Shown here: in pieces, positions 7,845-15,011 of the stretch | How the letters are laid out: each line of letters opens with the position of its first letter | How positions within the stretch are numbered: the stretch's first letter is position 1 | Assembly: GCF_037652055.1 (NCBI RefSeq) | Contig: NZ_JBBKAH010000009.1 | Coordinates: forward strand, 124,001 to 188,000 | DNA length: 64,000 nt | Direction: 5' to 3' | From: Pelagibius sp037652055 | GTDB lineage: Bacteria; Pseudomonadota; Alphaproteobacteria; Kiloniellales; Kiloniellaceae | Notes under the pieces: model-generated | Told to the model about the DNA's origin: nothing | Database searches by the model: none | Seen by the model: only the letters and a program-made list of their open reading frames with translations | Made by a program: the position numbers and the translations under genes

Positions 7845-7883
7845 TAAGAAGCCTGCTCCCAAAACAAACCGGGAAGAAGAGCC

Positions 7884-9161
7884 ATGGCTGACCTTCGTTG
7901 CGATATCGCCGGCGTGAAGTCGCCCAATCCCTTCTGGCTGGCCTCGGCGCCGCCGACCGACAAGGAATACAACGTCGTGCGCGCCTTCAAGGCGGGCTGG
8001 GGCGGCGTGGTGTGGAAGACCCTGGGCGAGGACCCGCCGGTGGTGAACGTCTCCTCTCGCTACGGGGCGATGAGCTACAACGGTACCCGCATGGCCGGCT
8101 TCAACAACATCGAGCTGATCACCGACCGGCCGCTGGATGTGAACCTGCGCGAGATCAAGCAGGTGAAGCGCGACTGGCCCGACCGTGCCATGGTGGTCTC
8201 CCTCATGGTGCCCTGCGAAGAGGAGAACTGGCGTGCCATCCTGGCGGCGGTCGAGGAGACCGGCGCCGACGGCGTGGAGCTGAACTTCGGCTGCCCGCAC
8301 GGCATGTCGGAGCGCGGCATGGGCTCGGCGGTCGGCCAGGTGCCGGAGTACATCGAGATGGTGACGCGCTGGTGCAAGGCGCACACCCGCATGCCGGTCT
8401 TCGTGAAGCTGACGCCCAACGTGACCAACGTGCTGGGGCCGGCCCGCGCGGCCAAGAACGGCGGTGCCGACGCGGTCTCCCTCATCAACACCATCAACTC
8501 GATCATGTCGGTCGATCTGGACGTCATGGCGCCGACCCCGATCGTGGGCGGCAAGGGCACCCATGGCGGCTATTGCGGTCCGGCGGTGAAACCCATTGCC
8601 ATGCATATGGTCGCCGAGATCGCCCGCGATGCCGACTGCGCCGGCCTGCCGATCTCCGGCATCGGCGGCATCTCCAACTGGCGCGACGCGGCGGAATTCA
8701 TGACCCTGGGCGCCGGCTCGGTGCAGGTCTGCACCGCGGCCATGCACCACGGCTTCAAGATCGTCGAGGATATGATCGACGGCCTCGGCTATTGGATGGA
8801 CGAGAAGGGCTACCGAACGCTGGACGATTTCCGCGCGGCCGCCATTCCTAACGTGACTGACTGGCAGTACCTCGACATCAACTACGAGATCGTCGCGAAG
8901 ATCGATCAGGATCTCTGCATCAAGTGCGGCCTCTGCCACATCGCCTGCGAGGACACCTCGCACCAGGCCATCTCGGCGTTGAAAGAAAATGGCCTGAGGC
9001 GCTATGAAGTGATCGACAAGGAATGCGTCGGCTGTAACCTCTGCATGCACGTCTGCCCGGTGGAAGGCTGCATCTCCATGGTCGAGGTGGACAACGGCAA
9101 GGGTTACCTGAACTGGAAGGAAGACCCGCGCAACCCCATGAGCCGCAAAGCGGCTGAATAG
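7884..9161 (+). CDS. preA: Dihydropyrimidine dehydrogenase, FMN/catalytic subunit PreA
   Basis: This 425-residue subunit has a dihydroorotate-dehydrogenase-like FMN barrel (residues 1-310) that reduces uracil or thymine to the 5,6-dihydro form. A C-terminal ferredoxin part follows with C345/C348/C351/C355 and C381/C384/C387/C391 for two 4Fe-4S clusters. Family motifs NFGCPHGMSERGMG, KLTPNVT and SGIGGISNWRDAAEF are present. In the loop that reads GLACGQ in mammalian DPD (catalytic Cys), this protein reads GSAVGQ, with Val150 at the Cys position by my alignment. The gene ends with KAAE-stop, repeated in frame 24 bases later. Confidence 0.95.
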   Translation: MADLRCDIAGVKSPNPFWLASAPPTDKEYNVVRAFKAGWGGVVWKTLGEDPPVVNVSSRYGAMSYNGTRMAGFNNIELITDRPLDVNLREIKQVKRDWPDRAMVVSLMVPCEEENWRAILAAVEETGADGVELNFGCPHGMSERGMGSAVGQVPEYIEMVTRWCKAHTRMPVFVKLTPNVTNVLGPARAAKNGGADAVSLINTINSIMSVDLDVMAPTPIVGGKGTHGGYCGPAVKPIAMHMVAEIARDADCAGLPISGIGGISNWRDAAEFMTLGAGSVQVCTAAMHHGFKIVEDMIDGLGYWMDEKGYRTLDDFRAAAIPNVTDWQYLDINYEIVAKIDQDLCIKCGLCHIACEDTSHQAISALKENGLRRYEVIDKECVGCNLCMHVCPVEGCISMVEVDNGKGYLNWKEDPRNPMSRKAAE

Positions 9162-9185
9162 AGACATCAAAAGGCGGCGGAGTAG
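9147..9185 (+). repeat. Degenerate in-frame duplication of the preA C-terminus and stop
   Basis: AAA GCG GCT GAA TAG (9147-9161) and AAG GCG GCG GAG TAG (9171-9185) both encode Lys-Ala-Ala-Glu-stop and are exactly 24 bases apart, in the same frame. All three base differences are synonymous third-position changes. Only three codons (Arg-His-Gln) lie between the first stop and the copy. Confidence 0.75.
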
Positions 9186-9192
9186 GTCAGTC

Positions 9193-10440
9193 ATGGATAC
9201 GATGAACCCGAAGAACCTGAAGGTGAACGGCGACCGGCTGTGGGACAGCCTGATGGAGATGGCCAAGATCGGCCCGGGCGTGGCCGGCGGCAACTGCCGC
9301 CTGGCGCTCAGCGACTTCGACCGCGAGGGCCGTGACCTCTTCGTGCGCTGGTGCGAGGAGGCCGGCTGCTCGATCACCGTCGACAAGATGGGCAACATCT
9401 TCGCGCGGCGCCCGGGTTCGGACCCTTCGCTGCCGCCGGTGACCACCGGCAGCCACCTGGACACTCAGCCGACCGGTGGCAAGTTCGACGGCGTCTTCGG
9501 CGTGCTGGCGGGCCTTGAGGTCATCCGCACCTTGAACGACAACGACATCGAGACGGCGGCGCCGGTCGAGGTGGCGGTCTGGACCAACGAAGAGGGCTCG
9601 CGCTTCGCCCCGGCGATGATCGCTTCGGGCGTCTTTGCCGGTGTCTTCGAGCTGGAGTACGGACACTCGCGCGCCGACGTCGACGGCAAGACCATCGGCG
9701 ACGAGCTGAAGCGCATCGGTTACCTGGGGGAGCAGACGCCGGGCGATCATCCGATCCGCGCGTTCTTCGAGGCCCACATCGAGCAGGGCCCGATCCTGGA
9801 AGCCGAAAAGAAGACCATCGGCGTCGTGACCGGTGCCCAGGGCCAGCGCTGGTTCGAGGTGACGCTGACCGGCTCCGAATCGCATGCCGGCACCACCCCG
9901 ATGAACCGCCGCCGCGATGCCCTGGTCGCCGCCGCGAAGCTGGTCACCAAGGTGAACGAGATCGCGCTCGCCCACGCACCCCATGCGGTCAGCACCGTGG
10001 GCATGATGCAGGTCAGTCCCAACTCGCGGAACACCATCCCGGGCAGCGTCTTCATGACCATCGACTTCCGCCACCCCGACGACCACACCCTGAGCGCCAT
10101 GGAAGCGGAGCTGCGCGTCGCCTGTGCCGAGATCTGCGATCCGGCGAAGATCGAGGCCGACATCGACATGATCTGGTACTCGCCGCCGATTTCCTTCGAC
10201 AAGGATTGCGTCGGCGCGGTGAAGCAGGCAGCGACGGCGGCCGGCTACGACAACATGGAAATCGTCTCCGGCGCCGGGCACGATGCCTGCTATGTCAGCC
10301 GCGTGGCGCCGACGGCGATGATCTTCGTGCCCTGCGAGGACGGCATCAGCCACAACGAGGTCGAAAGCGCCACGCCCGAGGACCTTGCCGCAGGCTGCAA
10401 CGTGCTGATGTACGCCATGCTGGAGCGCGCCAGTGCTTGA
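9193..10440 (+). CDS. M20 family N-carbamoyl-beta-alanine / N-carbamoyl-L-amino acid amidohydrolase
   Basis: This 415-residue metal-dependent amidase belongs to the hydantoinase/carbamoylase (hyuC, PydC, AllC) group and would cleave a carbamoyl amine to amine, CO2 and ammonia. The metal ligands are visible: H88 (TGSHLDTQ), D99 (KFDGVFG), E133/E134 (TNEEGSRF), H195 (EAHIEQG) and H387 (GISHNEVE). The dimerisation lid spans about 210-320. Between preA and a pyrimidine-type importer, beta-ureidopropionase is the natural role. A nitrilase-type enzyme for the same step is at 28914, so this one may act on another ureido compound. Confidence 0.88.
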   Translation: MDTMNPKNLKVNGDRLWDSLMEMAKIGPGVAGGNCRLALSDFDREGRDLFVRWCEEAGCSITVDKMGNIFARRPGSDPSLPPVTTGSHLDTQPTGGKFDGVFGVLAGLEVIRTLNDNDIETAAPVEVAVWTNEEGSRFAPAMIASGVFAGVFELEYGHSRADVDGKTIGDELKRIGYLGEQTPGDHPIRAFFEAHIEQGPILEAEKKTIGVVTGAQGQRWFEVTLTGSESHAGTTPMNRRRDALVAAAKLVTKVNEIALAHAPHAVSTVGMMQVSPNSRNTIPGSVFMTIDFRHPDDHTLSAMEAELRVACAEICDPAKIEADIDMIWYSPPISFDKDCVGAVKQAATAAGYDNMEIVSGAGHDACYVSRVAPTAMIFVPCEDGISHNEVESATPEDLAAGCNVLMYAMLERASA

Positions 10441-10486
10441 CCTCGAGAGAGTGCTTGAGCTTGGGCGGATGCTTGACCTTTCGGCT
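10433..10486 (+). repeat. 18-bp imperfect triplication across a stop codon
   Basis: Units starting GTGCTTGACC (10433), GTGCTTGAGC (10451) and ATGCTTGACC (10469) repeat with a period of exactly 18. The first contains the carbamoylase stop (TGA 10438-10440). Because 18 is a multiple of three, TGA recurs in frame at 10456 and 10474, and Ser-Ala-stop or Asp-Ala-stop is re-encoded each time. Confidence 0.85.
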
Positions 10487-10530
10487 GGAAAGCGTCGCAA
10501 TGGCGCCACCCCCGCAAAGGGGCGTAGGGC

Positions 10531-11370
10531 ATGGCGCTAGAGGCGGTGATGCGGCAGAGCGAGGCGGCGGCGGCACCGGAGACCGGAACCGGTAAACCTG
10601 TCATCCAGGTTGAAGACCTGTCGCTAACCTTCGAGACTGCCGACGGTCCCGTCTACGCTCTCTCCGAGGTGAAGCTCACAATCGACGAGGGCGACTTCGT
10701 CTCCTTCATCGGCCCCTCGGGCTGCGGCAAGACCACCCTGCTGCGCGTCATCGCCGACCTCGAGCGCCAGACCGCCGGCCGGATCTCGGTCAACGGCGTG
10801 ACGCCGGAAGAGGCCCGCCTGAAGCGTGCCTACGGCTACGTCTTCCAGGCCCCGGCGCTCTATCCCTGGCGCACGGTGGAGCGCAACGTGATGCTGCCGC
10901 TGGAGATCATGGGGATGAGCGCGGCCGAGCGCAAAGAGCGCGCCGCGCGCTACCTCGACCTGGTGAACCTGAAGGGCTTCGAGAAGAAGTTCCCCTGGCA
11001 GCTTTCCGGCGGCATGCAGCAGCGCGTCTCCATCGCCCGCGCGCTCTGCTTCGAGCCCGACCTGCTGCTGATGGATGAGCCCTTCGGCGCCCTCGACGAG
11101 ATCACCCGCGATCACCTGAACGAGCAGCTGCTGCGCCTGTGGGAGCGCACCGGCAAGACCGTTGTCTTCGTCACCCACTCGATCCCGGAGGCGGTGTTCC
11201 TGTCGTCGAAGATCGTCGTCATGTCGCCGCGTCCCGGCCGCATCATCGACGTGATCGACTGCAAGCTGCCGCGCGACCGTACTCTCGACATCCGCGAGAG
11301 TCAGGCCTTCGCCGAGATCGCCCACCGGGTGCGCGAGGGGCTGCGCGCGGGGCACAGCTATGACGACTGA
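10531..11370 (+). CDS. ABC transporter ATP-binding protein (nitrate/taurine/NMT1 class)
   Basis: This 279-residue ATPase has Walker A GPSGCGKTT at 61-69, signature LSGGMQQR at 158-165 and Walker B LLLMDEP ending at D182/E183. A switch His follows in VFVTHSIPEA. It matches the SsuB/TauB/ThiZ group that powers import with two permeases and a periplasmic binding protein, encoded directly downstream. It overlaps the next gene by 11 bases, a sign of translational coupling. The cargo is probably a pyrimidine or related ring compound, by context. Confidence 0.9.
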   Translation: MALEAVMRQSEAAAAPETGTGKPVIQVEDLSLTFETADGPVYALSEVKLTIDEGDFVSFIGPSGCGKTTLLRVIADLERQTAGRISVNGVTPEEARLKRAYGYVFQAPALYPWRTVERNVMLPLEIMGMSAAERKERAARYLDLVNLKGFEKKFPWQLSGGMQQRVSIARALCFEPDLLLMDEPFGALDEITRDHLNEQLLRLWERTGKTVVFVTHSIPEAVFLSSKIVVMSPRPGRIIDVIDCKLPRDRTLDIRESQAFAEIAHRVREGLRAGHSYDD

Positions 11371-12286
11371 GGCGCTCGCCACGCCTCCTGTCTCCGCGCG
11401 GGGGCTGCTCGCCCGCGCCTTCGCCGGCCGCAGCGGTCCCCTTGCCGTCGTCATTCTCGCCATCATCGTGCTGTGGTACGCGGGCGCCGTGTGGCTGAAC
11501 GCGCCAGTGCTCATTGACGGCTACGAACGCCGCGACGTCGACTGGTCGTTCTCGCAGCTTGCCGGCGACGCCATGGCGATGGAACGCCCGATCCTGCCGG
11601 CGCCGCACCAGGTGGTCGCCGAGCTCGACAAGACCATCCTCGGCACCAGCATCACCTCCAAGCGCAGCCTCGTCTACCACGCCTGGGTGACGCTCTCCTC
11701 GACGCTCTTGGGCTTCGTCATGGGCACGCTGCTGGGCATCGTCCTGGCGGTCGGCATCGTCCACGTGAAGACCCTGGACAGGAGCCTCTTGCCCTGGGTG
11801 ATCGCCTCGCAAACCATCCCGATCCTCGCCATCGCGCCGATGATCATCGTGGTGCTGGGCAACATCGGTTTTACGGGACTGGTGCCCAAGGCGCTCATCT
11901 CCATGTACCTCTGCTTCTTTCCGGTCACCATCGGCATGGTCAAGGGGCTGCGCGCCCCCGACCCGCTGCAGCGCGACCTCATGCGCACTTACAGCGCCAG
12001 CACCAACCAGGTGTTCTGGAAGCTGCGCTGGCCGTCCTCGCTGCCCTTCCTCTTTGCCAGCCTGAAGGTCGCCATCGCCATCTCCCTGGTCGGCGCCATC
12101 GTCGGCGAACTGCCGACCGGTGCCCAGGCGGGGATCGGCGCGCGCCTGCTGGTCGGCTCCTATTACGGCCAGACGGTGCAGATCTGGGCGGCGCTCTTGA
12201 CCGCCGCCGCCATGGCCGGCCTGCTGGTCGCCGCCATGGGCGGGCTGGAGCGGCTGGTGAACCGGCGCATGGGGGTGCGGGCATGA
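11360..12286 (+). CDS. ABC transporter permease (NMT1/taurine class), subunit 1
   Basis: This 308-residue inner-membrane protein of the BPD_transp_1 fold has an N-terminal anchor helix (about 27-48), a periplasmic loop, and five to six helices in the permease core (about 108-300). The coupling-helix region reads LRAPDPLQRDLMRTYSAS. It starts inside the ATPase gene and its stop overlaps the next start (ATGA), so the three subunits are translated together. It pairs with the longer permease downstream rather than forming a homodimer. Confidence 0.88.
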   Translation: MTTEALATPPVSARGLLARAFAGRSGPLAVVILAIIVLWYAGAVWLNAPVLIDGYERRDVDWSFSQLAGDAMAMERPILPAPHQVVAELDKTILGTSITSKRSLVYHAWVTLSSTLLGFVMGTLLGIVLAVGIVHVKTLDRSLLPWVIASQTIPILAIAPMIIVVLGNIGFTGLVPKALISMYLCFFPVTIGMVKGLRAPDPLQRDLMRTYSASTNQVFWKLRWPSSLPFLFASLKVAIAISLVGAIVGELPTGAQAGIGARLLVGSYYGQTVQIWAALLTAAAMAGLLVAAMGGLERLVNRRMGVRA

Positions 12287-13497
12287 GCATCGCCGGACGC
12301 CTGCGGGTCGACCTTTGCTGCCTACTTTACGTTGCTTTCGCTTTGGTGGCCTTCTTGCTTCCGGTGGATTTTGTCCGGCTCGACGGCGGTCAGCGGCAAT
12401 ACCCGTTGGGTTGGTTCGAGGGAGTGAATGGCGGAGGAGCATTGGCGTTGCCGATCTTCTCGGCTTTCGCTCTTATTGCTTTCTATCTGTGGAAGCGTCC
12501 GAACGTTTTTGCTGCCTCGGTTCTGCTGATCGTCGCCGCTGCGCTGGCTGCCTTGCCGCCGCTCCTGGCTATCGGGCATGTCTTCCGCGGTTTTATCGAC
12601 TTCACGGACCCCGCTTCTCTGGATTCCGCTATCGGTCATGGCGCACTGGGTATCTGGCTCTATGTCATCGGTCTCGGCTTCCTGGTCTGGCGGGCGCTGA
12701 GCCTGCTCTCGCAGGCAGCCTCGCAGCGGGATGCGCCGCGCGCCCTCGGCATCCTGGTGCCGGCGCTGTTCGGTGCCTGGTTGCTTTATCTCTGGCAGGT
12801 GCTGGTGACCGGCTTTGGCGTGCCTTCGGTGCTGCTGCCGTCGCCGGCGCTGATCGCCACCGTCTTCGCGGCGTCGACCTCGACGCTCTGGGCCGATTTC
12901 TATCAAACCTTCCTGAAGTCGGTGCTCTCGGGCTACGCGCTGGGTTGCGGCAGCGGCTTCCTGGTGGCGCTCCTTGTTGACCGCATTCCTTTTCTGCAGC
13001 GCGGCCTGCTGCCGCTCGGCAACTTCGTCTCGGCACTGCCCATCGTCGGCGTTGCGCCGATCATGGTCATGTGGTTCGGCTTCGACTGGCAGTCGAAGGC
13101 GGCCGTCGTCGTCATCATGACCTTCTTCCCGATGCTGGTGAACACCATCGCCGGGCTGCACGCGACCCAGGCGATGGAGCGCGACCTCATGCGCAGCTAC
13201 GCCGCGAACTACTGGCAGACGCTCCTCCAGGTGCGGCTGCCCAACGCGCTGCCGTTCATCTTCAACGCGCTGAAGATCAACTCGACCCTGGCGCTCATCG
13301 GCGCCATCGTGGCCGAATTCTTCGGCACGCCGACCGTCGGCATGGGCTTCAGGATCTCCACCGAGATCGGCCGCATGAACGTGGAGATGGTGTGGGCGAC
13401 CATTGCCGTCGCCGCAGTCGCCGGATCGCTGTTCTACGGCCTGCTGGCGCTTGCCGAGCGGGCCTCCACTTTCTGGCACCCGTCCTATCGGCAGTGA
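12283..13497 (+). CDS. ABC transporter permease (NMT1/taurine class), subunit 2 with extra N-terminal membrane domain
   Basis: At 404 residues it is over 100 residues longer than usual. Residues 160-400 form the standard core, with the coupling helix ATQAMERDLMRSYAANYWQTLLQVRLP. Residues 1-150 add four or five hydrophobic segments (CCLLYVAFALVAFLLPV, LPIFSAFALIAFYLW, VLLIVAAALAALPPLLAIG, IWLYVIGLGFLVW). The DNA of this extension (about 12300-12650) uses many T-ending codons (TTT, CTT, GCT, GTT) and is AT-richer than its neighbours. The extension could be a later fusion or an accessory membrane domain; its role is unknown. Confidence 0.88.
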   Translation: MSIAGRLRVDLCCLLYVAFALVAFLLPVDFVRLDGGQRQYPLGWFEGVNGGGALALPIFSAFALIAFYLWKRPNVFAASVLLIVAAALAALPPLLAIGHVFRGFIDFTDPASLDSAIGHGALGIWLYVIGLGFLVWRALSLLSQAASQRDAPRALGILVPALFGAWLLYLWQVLVTGFGVPSVLLPSPALIATVFAASTSTLWADFYQTFLKSVLSGYALGCGSGFLVALLVDRIPFLQRGLLPLGNFVSALPIVGVAPIMVMWFGFDWQSKAAVVVIMTFFPMLVNTIAGLHATQAMERDLMRSYAANYWQTLLQVRLPNALPFIFNALKINSTLALIGAIVAEFFGTPTVGMGFRISTEIGRMNVEMVWATIAVAAVAGSLFYGLLALAERASTFWHPSYRQ

Positions 13498-13547
13498 GGA
13501 TGAGGCCGAAAATTACAATGAACCTTCACAAGAAGAGGAGAGGCTAG

Positions 13548-14567
13548 ATGAGTAAGTTGCTTACGAAAGCGCGCGCGGGGGCCTTGGGCGCGGCGGCAGG
13601 GGCGGGGCTGCTGCTGGCCGCCGGCACGGCGGTCGCGGCCGATGCTGTAACGATCCAGCTGAAGTGGGTGACCCAGGCGCAGTTCGCCGGCTACTACGTG
13701 GCTCAGGACAAGGGCTTCTATGAGGAAGCCGGACTCGACGTCACGATCAAGCCAGGCGGCCCGGACATCGCTCCGCCGCAGGTGATCGCCGGCGGCGGCG
13801 CCGACGTCATCATCGACTGGATGCCCTCGGCGCTGGCGTCGCGCGAGAAGGGCGTGCCGCTGGTCAACATCGCCCAGGTTTTCGACAAGTCGGGCATGAT
13901 GCTGACCTGCCGCAAGGACAGCGGGATCACATCGCCAGAGGACTTCCCGGGCCACACCCTGGGTGTCTGGTTCTTCGGCAACGAGTATCCCTTCCTGTCG
14001 TGGATGGCCAAGCTGGGCATCCCGACGGAGGGCGGCGACAAGGGCGTCACGGTGTTGAAGCAGGGTTTCAACGTCGATCCGATCCTGCAGAAGCAGGCGG
14101 CCTGCGTCTCCACTATGACCTACAACGAGTACTGGCAGATCATCGACGCCGGCCTCACAGAAGAGGATCTCATCGTCTACAAGTACGAGGACCAGGGCGT
14201 TGCCACCCTGGAGGACGGCCTCTACGTGCTGGAGGACAGCCTCAAGGATCCCGCCTTCGTCGACAAGATGGCGCGTTTCGTGAAGGCCTCCATGAAGGGC
14301 TGGGACTATGCCCGAGAGAATCCGGGCGAGGCGGCCGACATCGTGCTGGAGAACGACGCCACCGGTGCGCAGACCGAGAAGCACCAGAAGCGCATGATGG
14401 GCGAGATCGCCAAGCTGCTGGGCAACGAGAAGCTGGGCTACCTCGACCCGGCCGCCTATGAGCGCACGGTGGATACCCTGCTCGCCAATGCATCCACGCC
14501 GGTCATCACCAAGAAGCCCGAAGGCGCCTGGACTCACGAAGTCTGGGACAAGGCCCAGGGGATGTGA
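13548..14567 (+). CDS. NMT1/THI5-like periplasmic substrate-binding protein
   Basis: This 339-residue binding protein has a signal peptide (1-30, ending VAA-AD). It begins with the ThiY/RibY-like pattern VTIQLKWVTQAQFAGYYVAQDKG, with GFYEEAGLDVTIKPGGPD following. This family binds flat nitrogen heterocycles such as formylaminopyrimidine, riboflavin or hydroxymethylpyrimidine. Placed behind preTA, it most likely captures pyrimidines or their degradation intermediates; this is inferred. GAGGAGAGG precedes ATG 13548. A strong terminator follows at 14630, closing the operon. Confidence 0.88.
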   Translation: MSKLLTKARAGALGAAAGAGLLLAAGTAVAADAVTIQLKWVTQAQFAGYYVAQDKGFYEEAGLDVTIKPGGPDIAPPQVIAGGGADVIIDWMPSALASREKGVPLVNIAQVFDKSGMMLTCRKDSGITSPEDFPGHTLGVWFFGNEYPFLSWMAKLGIPTEGGDKGVTVLKQGFNVDPILQKQAACVSTMTYNEYWQIIDAGLTEEDLIVYKYEDQGVATLEDGLYVLEDSLKDPAFVDKMARFVKASMKGWDYARENPGEAADIVLENDATGAQTEKHQKRMMGEIAKLLGNEKLGYLDPAAYERTVDTLLANASTPVITKKPEGAWTHEVWDKAQGM

Positions 14568-14582
14568 TGGGGGATGTAACCC
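14559..14582 (+). repeat. 12-bp tandem duplication across a stop codon
   Basis: GGGATGTGATGG (14559-14570) is followed by GGGATGTAACCC (14571-14582). Both read Gly-Met-stop in the same frame, the first with TGA and the second with TAA. Confidence 0.75.
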
Positions 14583-14629
14583 GTCGTTTGTGAAGAGCGG
14601 CGGACAAGGCCGGTTGAGGTTCCGGGAAG

Positions 14630-14657
14630 GGGGGCGCCGCAGGGCGCCCCCTTTTTT
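14630..14657 (+). terminator. Rho-independent terminator of the preTA/ABC operon
   Basis: Stem GGGGGCGCC (14630-14638) and GGCGCCCCC (14643-14651) with loop GCAG is followed by six T's (14652-14657). It lies 63 bases after the binding-protein stop. Confidence 0.92.
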
Positions 14658-14719
14658 GCGCCTGGCGATGCTTGCGTCGTGACAGAGCGCTTTGCGCATT
14701 CAGAAGCGTTTTACTTTCA

Positions 14720-14809
14720 ACCCCAGGATGACGTGGTGCGCATATGCGGGTGGAGGAAGTAATTCCGCATAAGAGGCTTCATTACTTCCCCTGGGGTACT
14801 CCCCCTTTT
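14720..14809 (+). other. Candidate structured leader RNA (stem, stem and pseudoknot with a T-tract)
   Basis: Three perfect pairings interlock. P1: ACCCCAGG (14720-14727) with CCTGGGGT (14790-14797). P2: GGAAGTAAT (14755-14763) with ATTACTTCC (14781-14789), stacked directly on P1. A 7-bp pairing joins TATGCGG (14743-14749) with CCGCATA (14765-14771) in the P2 loop, forming a pseudoknot. GGGG of P1 can instead pair with CCCC at 14801-14804 in front of TTTT (14806-14809), a weak terminator-like alternative. The downstream gene starts at 15012. Whether it is transcribed is not shown, since AT-rich promoter-like DNA also lies after it. Confidence 0.5.
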
Positions 14810-15011
14810 CTCGCACTCTTGTAACGATCTATGTTAATTTTGAGTACTCTATTTGGTTAATTGCGTCCGCCGTCGCGCAATGGAGGGCTACCCGAGAGGA
14901 GAGGCGACGGCTTCTTTCGTTCTCCCCCGTTGGACGGGCGAACAGCAGGCGTCGCGCAGAAGCCTTCATTCCCATAGTCCAGCCAGCCGATCGAAGGAGG
15001 GAAGAACTTCG
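14810..15011 (+). promoter_or_regulatory. AT-rich upstream region of the membrane-protein/binding-protein unit
   Basis: Bases 14815-14870 are much richer in A+T than the surroundings and contain TTGTAA, TATGTTAATTTTGA and the palindrome GAGTACTC, so a promoter is plausible. I cannot assign -35/-10 elements with confidence. The remaining bases up to AGGAGGG at 14996-15002 show no coding pattern. Confidence 0.35.
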
